Assembly: GCF_014192335.1 (NCBI RefSeq)
Contig: NZ_JACHXU010000003.1
Location: 1-64,000, forward strand
From: Aporhodopirellula rubra
Lineage (GTDB): Bacteria > Planctomycetota > Planctomycetia > Pirellulales > Pirellulaceae
Reading direction: 5' to 3'
Length of the DNA: 64,000 nt
The translations under genes were made by a program, and so were the position numbers. The notes under the pieces are model-generated. The model had not been told where the DNA came from, did no database searches, and worked only from the letters and a program-made list of their open reading frames with translations. Shown here in pieces: positions 36,120 through 47,269 of the stretch (the stretch's first letter is position 1; every line of letters starts with the position of its first letter).

Positions 36120-36926
36120 CTATTTACTCCCAAGCTTCGATGCTGCTTTTACGAATCGCTTGACCACTTTCGCATCGACCTCGTCGAGGCTCTTGTACGT
36201 CAAATGCCGCCGGAATTTGCCCTTGCCCTCGAGCAACCCGTTCGGATCGTCGAGCTCGTTTCCTTTGGCGAACGACAACTGAACGTGAGCCTTGTACGGG
36301 AACACACCACAGAACGGACCTTCTTTCTCGTCCGGTTTCAGCGTGTAGAGCGTCCCACCGTACTTCGCAATCTTGGTTGACTTCAGCGCGGCCGTCATGA
36401 CGAGCGCGTCGAGTGTTTCGATTAGGTTCTGTTTCTCCGCATCGGTCATTGCTTTGGCCTTTTCAGCTAACAAAAAATCAATCGTCTCTTCGACGCGACG
36501 CTCCCGAGTTTCCACCTTCTTCGCCGAAGCGACACGATAGCAGAGACCGCGGCGTTTGCCCGCCGTTGATTGGTTCCATGCGTTCATCGCGTCGTCGTTG
36601 GCTTCCAATGCGAACTGCAGTTCGTTGGGCACGGTGATCGCGTCCTGATGCGCGATGTCAAACGACACCCGCACACGGTCGCCCATGGTCACCCCGCACA
36701 ACTTTTGAAGTTTCTTCGACACCATCAGGTACCACCTGCCCTTGGTGGGCATCAAAGCCCCTTCGATGCGGATGCCTTCGATCTCTCCGTCAATCCGCAA
36801 ACGTTTTGACTCGCTGAAGTCGAGTTGAGACACGACGTCCTTGGGCACGTAGACGACCGAAAAGACAATCTTGCTCAAGCCATATTTCACGATTTTTGCG
36901 TCGAAGTTGTAGGGGTAATCACTCAT
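36120..36926 (-). CDS. YdeI/OmdA-family protein with DUF1905 and a DUF1801-like tail
   Basis: 268 residues from the ATG at 36926. Residues 6-92 match the DUF1905 beta-barrel ([36 protein letters not shown]). The region 108-160 resembles the YdeI/OmpD-associated helical domain ([24 protein letters not shown]). The tail 180-265 ([61 protein letters not shown]) resembles DUF1801. A three-part fusion is unusual. The function is unknown; this family is loosely tied to stress or bacteriocin tolerance. Confidence 0.8.
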   Translation of the reverse strand: MSDYPYNFDAKIVKYGLSKIVFSVVYVPKDVVSQLDFSESKRLRIDGEIEGIRIEGALMPTKGRWYLMVSKKLQKLCGVTMGDRVRVSFDIAHQDAITVPNELQFALEANDDAMNAWNQSTAGKRRGLCYRVASAKKVETRERRVEETIDFLLAEKAKAMTDAEKQNLIETLDALVMTAALKSTKIAKYGGTLYTLKPDEKEGPFCGVFPYKAHVQLSFAKGNELDDPNGLLEGKGKFRRHLTYKSLDEVDAKVVKRFVKAASKLGSK

Positions 36927-37358
36927 GTGGCTTCGAGTCGTTGGACCGGAGAAGATGCTCGGCGGATTCAAGTTTGCTCACGTGTTGTATCCGCAAAGGC
37001 GAACGCAGTGCAGCCGGTCAACGCCAGTGATCGTCTCGATGGCTTTCGAGATTTTCTCGTCGAGTTTGCGTGCGAGAGAGTTTCTGTCAATGACGTCGGT
37101 CGTCCAAGGTCGCGACGTTCGCCAGAATGTGGTCCACCGGGGGCGACAACCAACCTGGAACTGCTTTGGATGGCATCACTGGGGCAGTCGACGAGGTCGC
37201 AGGCGTGATCTCAAGCGCGGGGCCTTGATTGATCGGCACGGTGATTCCTCGGCGCGTAGCTTGAGGGCGCAAGGCTATCTACTGTCACAAGTGGTTGTTC
37301 GTGGACGAGCACTACGGAGGGGGATGTCGAGGCTAGTCGCGAGCGATCGCGGGCGTGG
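36927..37358. other. Region without a convincing gene
   Basis: About 430 bases. Leftward frames at 37087-37272 and 36968-37153 in adjacent phases could be remnants of one frame-shifted gene, but neither shows a motif I can name. The region should hold the promoter for the leftward YdeI-type gene. Confidence 0.3.
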
Positions 37359-37601
37359 ATGTCGTTGGCAGGCGTGGATAAGTCTCGGATCGGCCGAGCG
37401 AGCTATTGGAATCGTGAGGTTGTGCCTCGGCTGACGGCAGCCTCCGATGGTGAGTGGGTTCGTGGCGACGAAGTCCGGAGGCGACTGAAGTTGACGACCT
37501 GCGAGCTGGCCCACCTTCGCGAATCAGGGGCGTTGCCGTTCCAAAAGAATGGCAACGCGTTTCTCTACCACCTCAATGATGTGAAGCCGGATCGCTCCTG
37601 A
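37359..37601 (+). CDS. Small HTH-like protein (excisionase/MerR-fold resemblance)
   Basis: 80 residues. The second half, VRGDEVRRRLKLTTCELAHLRESGALPFQKNGNAFLYHLNDV, has the layout of HTH_17/MerR-like small DNA-binding proteins: helix-turn-helix, then a wing and a tyrosine-containing strand where excisionase-type proteins read a helix name and a position. It has no neighbours that would explain it; mobile-element remnants or a free-standing regulator are both possible. Confidence 0.5.
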   Translation: MSLAGVDKSRIGRASYWNREVVPRLTAASDGEWVRGDEVRRRLKLTTCELAHLRESGALPFQKNGNAFLYHLNDVKPDRS

Positions 37602-37902
37602 CGCAAACGCCAAATGACCTTGCTGGTTCCTCCGCGCGGCTGCGTGGGTAGGCAGAAAGGAAAGGGCCATGCGTTATCATCTTGCCGGGTGTTGGGTGAG
37701 GGGGACTGTTGGTTTGAGGTGACTGGCGGGTCGACGCGTTGGATGCTTTGATGGGAGAGCAGCGGTGGGCGGGGTGGGGATGTATGTTGGGGTGGGGCCT
37801 GGGGGCCTGCTCAAGGGCCTGAGCAGGCTACGTGAGTGGGGTTGGTTGTGGCCGCCTCACGGTGTGAGGCGGATGCTTTGGCTAGAAGCTAGAAGCTAAC
37901 CG
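37602..37902. other. Intergenic region with two hairpins near the sulfatase 3' end
   Basis: No gene seen. It is G-rich on this strand and contains GCCTGCTCA (37805-37813) / TGAGCAGGC (37820-37828) and the larger interspersed repeat described in the next entry. Confidence 0.5.
37842..37898. repeat. Interspersed hairpin repeat, copy A (3' of sulfatase)
   Basis: GGTTGTGGCCGCCTCACG followed by TGTGAGGCGGATG gives a 9-bp perfect stem with a 3-base loop (37852-37860 / 37864-37872), then tandem CTAGAAG units. A closely matching copy lies at 45447-45503, also just beyond the 3' end of a leftward gene. Confidence 0.8.
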
Positions 37903-39597
<1,695 letters not shown>

Positions 39598-40056
39598 TTA
39601 CGTGCACCTTGGGGACGGTGTGGGACGGGGTGGTGATGGAGTGTCGGACGAGGTGACGACGGATGAAGGGCGACGACGGCGGGAGGGCGAGACAAGTCCA
39701 TAGGTTTTGCGGTCGCGGATTGGCGACGAGGATGTTGGTTGAGCAAGCCAACATGGATGTCGGCGTTGGCACCTGAACGTTCGCTTGTGACTCGTTTCGT
39801 CCTGGCGAGTTTAACCGCGCGACTGGCGAGGTTCACCACCCTTGGCGAGCAGAACGAGGAGATTGAGGTGGAACAGGGAAAGAGGAAGACAGGAGGCAGG
39901 AGTTAAGAAATTGACGCCTCGCGAACTGCGAACCTGTCACCTTCGACTCGCGCATAAAAAAACCGCGTGAGCGAGATGCTCACGCGGTTTCATGAATGGT
40001 TTTCCTTCGACGGGGCTGGTGGTTAGGCCAGACTCGTCATGAGGGAATCCGATCGA
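39598..40056. other. Intergenic region between sulfatase and YTV genes
   Basis: About 460 bases. It holds the promoter area of the leftward sulfatase and the terminator of the leftward YTV gene (39955-39990). Frames here are not gene-like. Confidence 0.5.
39955..39990 (-). terminator. Terminator of the YTV-protein gene
   Basis: The leftward strand reads AAACCGCGTGAGC, a five-base loop, and GCTCACGCGGTTT, then a run of T. The 13-bp perfect stem and the T tract on the leftward strand fit a strong intrinsic terminator about 65 bases after the stop. Confidence 0.92.
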
Positions 40057-42225
40057 CTAGCCACCGCAGGTGGTGCAGCCTGCACCGGTTTGCATGACGG
40101 GAGCCGATTGCACAGGAGCCGACTGATAAACAGGAGCCGATTCCATCACAGGAGCACTTTCGTAGCTTACGGCGGGTGCGCTGTAAACTGGGACCTGGAT
40201 GGTGGTCGGGACTTGCTTGCAGACTTGAACCGAAACTTCTTTCATCGTCGTCACTGGGACGCAGACGGTGTAGCTTTCCGGAACTTCTTCGGTGACGGTG
40301 TCATAGACGGTCACGTTGTAGTTACGGGTACGAGTTTCAGGAACGTTCACGGTGTAAGCAACTTCGCGGGTGCGTTGTTGCGTTTCCATGCGGGTCTTGT
40401 TGACCGTACGGGTGCGTTCTTCGGTCGTCATGGTCGTTTGTGGGACCATGCGGGTGCGAGTTTCAACGCGGGTCTTTTGAACAGGAACCATCCGAGTTTT
40501 GGTTTCGGAACGGTACTTGGTCACGTCGTACGAACGCTCACGAGTTTCTTGACGGCACTTTTGCACGGTGACGGTGCGCGAGCGTTGCTCGGTGGTCATC
40601 GTGGTGTAAGGAACCGTACGGGTGCGAGTTTCCATACGAGTCTTTTGCACAGGAACCATACGGGTCTTGGTTTCCGTGGTCATGGTGGTCACAGGGATTT
40701 CGCGGGTGCGAGTTTCCATGCGGGTCTTTTGAACAGGCACTTCGCGAGTTCGTTCTTCGGTGCGGTACTTGGTGACGGTGTAGTCACGGGTACGCGATTC
40801 TTGGCGAGTCTTCGTAACGGAAACCATGCGGGTGCGGGTTTCGGTACGGCACTTGGTCACGTTAACCATACGTTGACGAGTTTCGGCACGCATGCGGGTA
40901 ACCGGGACCATACGGGTCTGGGTTTGGCAGGTGTACGAAGTCGTGGTGTAGGTGTAAGGAACCTTCGAAGTCGTACGTTGGTACGAAGTCGTTGGGACTT
41001 GTTGGGTGACGACGTTAGGAACGTAGACTTTGCGGTAAGTCACGGCTGGTGCACAAGCCGAAGCTGCTGCACTGCCGCCACAACCACAGCTGCTTTCGCA
41101 ACCGCCGCATCCGCCACAAGGGCTTCCGCAGGCGCTGGTGGCACAACCACAACCGCTCGAAGCGGCTGGAGCTGCAGCAACAGCTTGGCACTCGTAGCTG
41201 CCGCCCATGTCTTTGGTGACCGTCTTCATGGTTGTCACAGGGACGCACTGGCTGACGGTACGGTAGGCGGTGTGAGTTTGTTGAACAGGAACACGCACGG
41301 TGTAGTTCTGGGCAACTTGCTCGGTGTAAGGAACGTTCACGGTGTAAGTCTGAGCGACTTGCTCAGTGTAAGGGACCGTTACGTTGTACGACTGTTCAAC
41401 TTGCTCGGTGTAAGGAACGTTGACGGTGTACGTTTGGGTTTGCGTTTCGGTGTAAGGAACTTGAACGCTGTAAGTTTGGGTGACCGTTTCGGTGTACGGC
41501 ACGCAAACTTGATAGCTTTGGGTTTGCGTGGTCGTGACAGGAACTTGAACGGTGTAAGTTTGCTCAACTTCTTCGGTGTAAGGCACGCACACTTGGTACG
41601 ATTCTTCACGAGTTTGTTGAACAGGAACCTGAACCGTGTAAGTTTGCTCAACTTGCTCGGTGTAAGGAACGTTCACGGTGTAAGATTGAGTTTGCGTTTC
41701 GGTGTAAGGAACTTGCACCGTGTAGGTTTGCTCAACTTGGTCCGTGTAAGGAACCGACACTTGGTAGGACTGTTCGACTTCGGTCGTGACAGGAACCTGA
41801 ACGGTGTAGGTTTCTTCTTCGGTGTACGGCACTGCGACTTGAACGTCGTAGGTTTCCGTACGGGTTTGAGTTTGAGGAACGTTAACGGTGTATTCTTGCG
41901 AACGTGTTTCCACGCGTGCAACTTGCTTCGTCACGCTCTTCATGCGGGTCTGGGTTTGACGCTGATACGTGGTGGTTGGGACCAATTTGGTCTCTGTCAC
42001 GTACTGCGAACGCATGACCGTTTGCGTTTGATAAGACACGGTCGAGCCACAGCCCCCCGCGTCGCCATAGGCGGCAGCACCGCCACAAGCAACTGCCGAA
42101 CCTGCAGAGGCACAATCGCCTCCGGTGGCGCAGCCGCCGCAATCACCGCATCCTGCGTGGACCGAAGCAGCAAACAACATCGCTGCAGCGAATCCCATAA
42201 ACATCCTCATAACACTCGACTTCAT
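40057..42225 (-). CDS. Large secreted YTV-repeat protein
   Basis: 722 residues from the ATG at 42225, which has an AGAGGG seven bases upstream. The signal peptide is MKSSVMRMFMGFAAAMLFAASVHA, followed by Cys/Gly-rich sequence. The N-terminal half is built from about a dozen units like YTVQVPYTETQTQSYTV, typical of the planctomycete YTV domain. A Cys-rich centre (SSGCGCATSACGSPCGG) separates it from a second array of about 19-residue units (TRMVPVQKTRMETRTR, TETRTRMVSVTKTRQES). YTV proteins are known mostly from planctomycetes and are thought to act in the cell envelope or its proteinaceous wall. Codon bias is strong, suggesting high expression. It is transcribed alone, with its own terminator. 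Confidence 0.93.
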   Translation of the reverse strand: MKSSVMRMFMGFAAAMLFAASVHAGCGDCGGCATGGDCASAGSAVACGGAAAYGDAGGCGSTVSYQTQTVMRSQYVTETKLVPTTTYQRQTQTRMKSVTKQVARVETRSQEYTVNVPQTQTRTETYDVQVAVPYTEEETYTVQVPVTTEVEQSYQVSVPYTDQVEQTYTVQVPYTETQTQSYTVNVPYTEQVEQTYTVQVPVQQTREESYQVCVPYTEEVEQTYTVQVPVTTTQTQSYQVCVPYTETVTQTYSVQVPYTETQTQTYTVNVPYTEQVEQSYNVTVPYTEQVAQTYTVNVPYTEQVAQNYTVRVPVQQTHTAYRTVSQCVPVTTMKTVTKDMGGSYECQAVAAAPAASSGCGCATSACGSPCGGCGGCESSCGCGGSAAASACAPAVTYRKVYVPNVVTQQVPTTSYQRTTSKVPYTYTTTSYTCQTQTRMVPVTRMRAETRQRMVNVTKCRTETRTRMVSVTKTRQESRTRDYTVTKYRTEERTREVPVQKTRMETRTREIPVTTMTTETKTRMVPVQKTRMETRTRTVPYTTMTTEQRSRTVTVQKCRQETRERSYDVTKYRSETKTRMVPVQKTRVETRTRMVPQTTMTTEERTRTVNKTRMETQQRTREVAYTVNVPETRTRNYNVTVYDTVTEEVPESYTVCVPVTTMKEVSVQVCKQVPTTIQVPVYSAPAVSYESAPVMESAPVYQSAPVQSAPVMQTGAGCTTCGG

Positions 42226-43486
42226 TGAAAACCCTCTCGAAATGCTCACGACCTGTGAGGCAACAGAAGAAACACGGGTAAGCTTTAACGGCTGCGTATT
42301 CTGGGCGGACATCGCCCGTCAGCCCCAAAAGGTAGATGCTGGCGGATTCGTGTCAACAATAAGGCTTTGAATCCTGGACAAGTTTTTAGCTTTTTTCACT
42401 AATGTACGTTGGTATCCTTCAAGCAGGCGCATATCTCGCCCCTAACGGGGTGGCTTCATGTGCGTTTTGAAGCGCAACAATCGTGCGAATCCGCTCTTGT
42501 CGTGTGGGATTACGCGGAGCGAATGGGCGATGCCCGCGACGCAATTTGAAATTTCATCAAAGCCGTTTTGAATGCTCTGCAAAGCCGCTGTTGAAATGCC
42601 TGCAAAGCGGCTGTCGAGGTGCTCGGGCAAACGGCATCCATGGCTCTCGCGAAACCTCGCGGTCACGTGATCACGGAATGTCGGCTAAACAGCGTCAAAG
42701 TCCCAGTGAAGTGACTTCGTGAATTCCCGTCGGGCGGATGGACGAATGCCATGGCCGCGCTGTTGGGAGGCAAGATCGAGTCGCAAATCGGTTGATCGGA
42801 CAACGCCTAAGTGAAGAGCCCCGGAGGGCGAGCCGGGTTTCGGGAGTGGATGTTTGGCCCGGAAGAGGAACCGTGCGGGGGCTGGAAGATGATGAGTCGT
42901 TGACGCCGTGTTGTGGTCGCCGACGCACGGCGGTGGTGGGGCGTGGCGCCACGGTCGGTGTTGCCGGGAGTGAGATATCGGTTGCTTCGAAGGCAGCAGC
43001 GCGAGGGGCAAATGAGGATCGAGCCGTGCGAAGGAAATCTTGGTTTAAATATGGATTGGGTTGGACATTCGGTTTGAGGCTAGAGCCTAGAGCCTAGAGG
43101 CTAGAGGCTAGAGGCTAGACAGGTGGCGGGTGTCGCGTGTCGCGTGGCGTTCTTGGTAGCGGGGGGGCGTGGTGGTGGTGTGGGGATTTGTGGGGGTGTT
43201 TTGAGCAAAATCAAAAAACTTATTGGATTTGCGTCGACTCTTTGGTTCCGCTTATTGTATTGCAGTTCGCGTGAAGCTTCCGGTAGGGCGTTGTGCGGGG
43301 CGGGATTGTCCCCTTGGGTGAGCGTGGAGACCCGCAGGCGGTGGAGGCATTGGATATATTGCCGTTGGATCCGTGCTACAAATTGTGGAAAGTAGTTGAA
43401 AACGGTTATCATTCTGCAAACATGTAGAACAGTGGTCATGGATTTGATGGTTTCGCTGCTGAAATGGTGGCACTGCCGAGTCGTCT
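42226..43486. other. Gene-poor 1.26-kb region
   Basis: Divides the leftward YTV gene from the rightward PAS-GAF-receiver gene. Frames at 42685-43011 and 42738-43097 overlap on opposite strands and have no motif, so I call none. It holds imperfect repeats (GCAAAGCCGCTG / GCAAAGCGGCTG near 42580-42615) and the 7-bp tandem array at 43077-43117. It also holds both promoters, which I cannot place. Confidence 0.4.
43077..43117. repeat. 7-bp tandem array (GAGGCTA / GAGCCTA)
   Basis: About six consecutive units alternating between GAGGCTA and GAGCCTA. The same short word family (GCTAGAAGCTAGAAG, AGCTAAGAGCTA) flanks the two hairpin repeats at 37875-37898 and 45490-45503, so the three sites share sequence. 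Confidence 0.7.
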
Positions 43487-45325
43487 GTGCACCTGCATGA
43501 AGGGCTTCCAGAGGTGGGGGGAAATCAACCTGTGTCGAAAATTATCTGGGTAGGCGATGGCAATGTGCCACCGGAGGGTTTGGTCGCCGACACAGCCAGC
43601 GATCCGGGTGGTGTACAGTGGGTGCGATCGGACTCGGTCGTCGAAGCCTTCCCGCTGCTGGAAGAAGAAGACGTCGTGGGCGTCTGGTTAGAGCGAAACA
43701 GCCTGCCGCAAATTTCAGAAGTTCGAGGCATCTCCCAGAGTGGATTGATGCTCCGCGACATGCCCGAGGGCGTCGCGTTGTTGGATTCGGATCTGCGAGT
43801 GATCTGGGCCAACCGCCAATTGTTGCAGTGGGCGGGCCGGGAAGAGGGCACGCCGCTGGGAATGACGTTCTACGAACTGTTGCACAACCCTGAAATCATG
43901 GGGCCGGACTTTTGTCCCTTCCACACGTCGCTGGCCACGGGCGACCAGAGTCATTCGACGTTGCACAGCGCCGGTAGTCAGTATTTCAAAGTCCACGCGG
44001 CCCCGATTCATTCGGCCGACGCACCGCGGCACCTGATCGTGACGATCAGCGACATCACCGAAGAGATTCTGCAAGAGCAGAAATTGGCGGCGATCCACCA
44101 GGCGGGACGAGAGCTCGCGGATCTCCGCCCGAACGAAATTTTTATGATGGAAGTCGACGAACGGATCGACTTGCTCAAGGACAACATTCAGCACTACCTG
44201 CGTGACTTGCTGAATTTCGAAGTGATTGAGATTCGCGTGCTCGAGCAATCCACGGGCGATCTCTTGCCGCTGTTGAGCGTTGGGATCGACGAGGAGGCAT
44301 CGGATCGTCGCCTCCTGGCCCGGATGCATGAAAATGGGATCACCGGTTATGTCGCCGCCAGTGGTGTTCCTTATATCTGCCACGACGTGTTGAACGACCC
44401 TCTGTTCATCCCCGGTGTGGCCAACGCACGCAGTTCGTTGACGGTGCCGCTGATTTTGCACGATCAGGTCTTGGGCACGATCAATGTGGAGAGTCCGGAC
44501 GTTTCGGCGTTCTCGGACAGCGATCTGCAGTTCCTCGAGATCTTCGCTCGCGACATCGCCTTCGCGCTCAATACGCTCGAACTGTTGGTGGCTCAGAAGG
44601 CGAACACGGCGCAGCAGAGTTGCGACGCGATTCATAGTGCGGTGGCGATGCCCGTGGACGCGATCCTGAATGACGCCGTCCATGTGATGGAGGGATACAT
44701 CGGGCACAGTCCGGAGGTGATGGATCGTCTCGGACGTATCTTGCAAAATTCGCGAGACATCAAGCGAACGATTCAGCAGATCGGTCAAAAAATGACGCCT
44801 CTCGAGGCGGTCGCGGCGGACGAGAAGTCGGAACAGCACGCGGCGCTGCGAGGCCAGCGGATTTTGGTCGTCGATGAAGATGAACAGGTTCGCGAGGACG
44901 CCCACCGGTTGCTCGAGAAATACGGCTGTGTCGTGGAGACGGCACACGCGGGTGACGAAGCGGTGTTGATGGTCCGGCGAAGTGGTGGCGAGGATTCTTA
45001 CGACGCCATCATCAGCGACATTCGGTTGTCCGACTACAGTGGCTATCAGTTGATGTTGCGGTTGGGCAAATTGATGGATCACGTGCCGATGATCTTGATG
45101 ACCGGTTTCGGGTATGACCCGGGCCACTCGATCGTGAAGGCGAAGCAAAACGGTTTGCACCCCAAAGCGGTGCTCTACAAACCGTTCCGGTTGGATCAAC
45201 TGATCGATGTCTTGAAGACCGTGCTCGAAGCAACCCCGAAGCCGCCGGGCGACGGCGGGGATTTGGCCGACGAAGAAAATGGGGCCGGGCATCCGACGAC
45301 CACCTCCAGTGGTGCCCGGCCATAA
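43487..45325 (+). CDS. PAS-GAF-receiver signalling protein without a kinase domain
   Basis: 612 residues from the GTG at 43487; a GTG at 43532 has a better upstream purine tract (GAGGTGGGGGG) and may be the real start. Residues 88-195 form a PAS domain (DMPEGVALLDSDLRVIWANRQLLQWAG), 215-370 a GAF domain (ITGYVAASGVPYICHDVLNDPLF, SSLTVPLILHDQVLGTINVES), 375-435 a helical segment resembling a worn-down HisKA region, and 457-585 a receiver domain with DIRLSDYSG (phosphoacceptor Asp511) and AVLYKPFRLDQL. There is no ATPase domain, so it must be phosphorylated by another kinase and signals by protein contact. Confidence 0.88.
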   Translation: MHLHEGLPEVGGNQPVSKIIWVGDGNVPPEGLVADTASDPGGVQWVRSDSVVEAFPLLEEEDVVGVWLERNSLPQISEVRGISQSGLMLRDMPEGVALLDSDLRVIWANRQLLQWAGREEGTPLGMTFYELLHNPEIMGPDFCPFHTSLATGDQSHSTLHSAGSQYFKVHAAPIHSADAPRHLIVTISDITEEILQEQKLAAIHQAGRELADLRPNEIFMMEVDERIDLLKDNIQHYLRDLLNFEVIEIRVLEQSTGDLLPLLSVGIDEEASDRRLLARMHENGITGYVAASGVPYICHDVLNDPLFIPGVANARSSLTVPLILHDQVLGTINVESPDVSAFSDSDLQFLEIFARDIAFALNTLELLVAQKANTAQQSCDAIHSAVAMPVDAILNDAVHVMEGYIGHSPEVMDRLGRILQNSRDIKRTIQQIGQKMTPLEAVAADEKSEQHAALRGQRILVVDEDEQVREDAHRLLEKYGCVVETAHAGDEAVLMVRRSGGEDSYDAIISDIRLSDYSGYQLMLRLGKLMDHVPMILMTGFGYDPGHSIVKAKQNGLHPKAVLYKPFRLDQLIDVLKTVLEATPKPPGDGGDLADEENGAGHPTTTSSGARP

Positions 45326-45446
45326 TTAGGGCGTCATGGTGGTTTGATCGAGCGACCGTGGAAGGTCGTGGCCCGCGAACCGCAGAGCGGCGTTTGTTAG
45401 TTGCTTGTTGTGTGGTGGGGCCGGCTCACGGCGTCAGCAGGCTAGG

Positions 45447-45503
45447 TGGTTGTGGCCGCCTCACGCTGTGAGGCGGATGTCTTGGCTGAAAGCTAAGAGC
45501 TAG
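45447..45503. repeat. Interspersed hairpin repeat, copy B (3' of metallophosphatase)
   Basis: Matches copy A at 37842-37898 with a handful of changes: the 9-bp stem CCGCCTCAC (45456-45464) / GTGAGGCGG (45468-45476) is fully kept and only a loop base differs. It ends at the 3' edge of the leftward metallophosphatase gene. Confidence 0.8.
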
Positions 45504-46228
45504 TCAGCGGTTGTTGTTGGGGCTTTTTTTCTTAGCCATCGGATGCATCCGGTGAGGGCGTGTAGGAGGTGTTCGATGGGGACGCGGCGGACGTGGCCGT
45601 GCCGGTCGGCTTGCGTGACGCTGTGGGTTTCCAGGTTGACGGCGGTGAGGTATCCGCCGCCAAAGCAATACGTGTCGACGCCGACGAGGTGGGCGTGGCA
45701 GAGGATTTCGCCGCTCGGTTGGGGCGTGTGTCCGAGGTAGACTCGCTTGCCGCTGACGTGCGGCATCGGTACGGGGTTGGGCAGGTGGGCCCAGTACGTT
45801 AGCTCGTCGTTTTGGTCGGCGATGTTTTGCAGTGGGTTGTACATCGCGTGGACGAAGATCTCCGTATCGGTTTCGTGGAAGCGGTGCAGGTCACGAAAGA
45901 AGTCCAGGTGGCTCGAGGGGATCTTTGTTGCCGATCCGCCGTAGCTGGTCACGGTGGCTTTCCCGCCGCTGCGCATCCACGTTTCGTCATTGAGGTCGCT
46001 CATGACGACGCCCTGCAGCATGACTTCGTGGTTTCCCCGTAGTGCGATCACGCGGCACGTTTGCGAGAGTTGGATCAGTTGTTCGATCACGTCGCGTGAG
46101 TTCGGTCCGCGGTCGACGTAATCGCCGACAAAGATGACTTCGTCTTCACTGCCGAGTGACAGCGCGGTCAGCAGCGATCGCAATGCTTTGCCACATCCAT
46201 GTACGTCGCCGATAACAAAGCGTGCCAT
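45500..46228 (-). CDS. Metallophosphatase (ApaH/PP1-like Ser/Thr phosphatase family)
   Basis: 242 residues from the ATG at 46228, seven bases past the preceding gene's stop; the frame's upstream extension lies inside that gene. Two-metal phosphatase with the full motif set: GDVHGC, VGDYVDRGPNS, LRGNHEVM, then a His-containing VYLGHTPQP. Bacterial members act on phosphoproteins (PrpA/PP1-like) or diadenosine tetraphosphate. Given the many Ser/Thr kinases and FHA proteins in this genome, a phosphoprotein substrate is plausible. Confidence 0.93.
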   Translation of the reverse strand: MARFVIGDVHGCGKALRSLLTALSLGSEDEVIFVGDYVDRGPNSRDVIEQLIQLSQTCRVIALRGNHEVMLQGVVMSDLNDETWMRSGGKATVTSYGGSATKIPSSHLDFFRDLHRFHETDTEIFVHAMYNPLQNIADQNDELTYWAHLPNPVPMPHVSGKRVYLGHTPQPSGEILCHAHLVGVDTYCFGGGYLTAVNLETHSVTQADRHGHVRRVPIEHLLHALTGCIRWLRKKAPTTTAD

Positions 46229-46236
46229 GCGTCTTG

Positions 46237-46998
46237 CTAATTCACGCTCGGGTCGAAGCCGTCTTTCTCGTCGGGGAACGAGAGGTCCGGGCGGAGGTCT
46301 TTCAGAATGGCGTGGCCACAGCGGTGGACGAGTTTTTCCCACACGTCTTCGGGCGATTCGAAAATCGAGTCTGCGTCGGCGCGAGTCACCAGCCACCCGC
46401 CGGCTTGGAGTTCGCGATCGAGTTGCCCCGAACCCCATCCGGAATAGCCAACGATGAATTTCAGGCGTGACTCTTCGCGACGAACAAGGATACGGAGGTG
46501 GTCTTCATCGGCGGTCATCCAGGCGGGAACATCGGACCACTGGATCGACATCGATCCCCAGGGTTCGGCCGGGTGATCGTGCAGTGTGGTCTTGGTGCCG
46601 GCGGGGTCGTGATCGCTCGGCGTGCCGGTGGCGGAATCGTCCGGTTGGCCGCAGGGTTCACCGATCCCCGCGATTTCGTGGAGTGCTAGCAGCGGTCCTT
46701 CGACGGGGCCGCCGATGTAAATTTGGTCACGGTGGGGACCGTCGCTCGTCGAGCCGGAGCTGGAGGCCGTGTTGCCCGAGCCGCCCGGTGAGATGTCGGA
46801 GGGACTCGATTGCCACGACGGGCTCGACATTTCTACGACTTCTCCGAACCGTTTGGAGGAGCTGCGGTTGATCACGACGCCGAACGCGCCTTCGGAAGTG
46901 TGGCGAATGACAAACACGACGGCGCGGAAGAAATGCCCGTCAGTGAGGTAGGGAGACGCGACCAGGAAACAACCGGTGCAGTTTTGAGATTGACTCAT
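46237..46998 (-). CDS. AlgH/YqgE (UPF0301) family protein with long low-complexity insertions
   Basis: 253 residues. CTGCFLVASPYLTDGHFFRAVVFVIRHTSEGAFGVVINR and later QIYIGGPVEG, LKFIVGYSGWGSGQLDREL and GGWLV are the family core. Usual members have about 185 residues; here Ser/Gly/Pro-rich inserts before IYIGGPVEG and His/Asp-rich sequence after ALHEIAG account for the surplus. AlgH has been tied to transcription regulation, but its role is not settled. It is followed seven bases later by the metallophosphatase gene. Confidence 0.9.
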   Translation of the reverse strand: MSQSQNCTGCFLVASPYLTDGHFFRAVVFVIRHTSEGAFGVVINRSSSKRFGEVVEMSSPSWQSSPSDISPGGSGNTASSSGSTSDGPHRDQIYIGGPVEGPLLALHEIAGIGEPCGQPDDSATGTPSDHDPAGTKTTLHDHPAEPWGSMSIQWSDVPAWMTADEDHLRILVRREESRLKFIVGYSGWGSGQLDRELQAGGWLVTRADADSIFESPEDVWEKLVHRCGHAILKDLRPDLSFPDEKDGFDPSVN

Positions 46999-47269
46999 TG
47001 TCGCCCTTTCCCTCTGTCAAAATGCGTCGTCACGATTCGTGGTCGTCGTCACGCGGTCGAAATCCGCGAATCGTTGTTTTGGTTTTCAAGGCTTGCGTCG
47101 TTGGCACGTCACGGCGTTGTCGGCGAATGGCGGTGTCCGTCTACAAGATGTCGTGTCGTCAGTGGGACGCGTCGGTTCGCGTCGTGGTAATGCGATGCGT
47201 TCGAATGTTTTTGGTGATGGGTGACGGGGCGTGCGATCCGAAAAGTCCGGCCGTTTCGCCACTGTATTT

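Noticed and set aside
37087-37272. Small leftward frame upstream of the YdeI-type gene
   Set aside because: Reads plausibly at its C-terminal half but has no Shine-Dalgarno, recognisable motif or neighbour support; listed only as part of the gap entry.
40039-42228. A 729-residue rightward frame covering the whole YTV gene
   Set aside because: It is antisense to a strongly coding repeat protein; the regular codon pattern of the repeats keeps the opposite frame free of stops. The leftward gene has a signal peptide, Shine-Dalgarno and terminator.
43715-45292. A 525-residue leftward frame inside the PAS-GAF-receiver gene
   Set aside because: The rightward frame has recognisable PAS, GAF and receiver motifs; the leftward one has none and is a codon-bias shadow.
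46229-46438. Upstream extension of the metallophosphatase
   Set aside because: It lies inside the AlgH-family gene in another frame and is Arg-rich shadow sequence; the family motif GDVHG begins five residues after the ATG at 46228.
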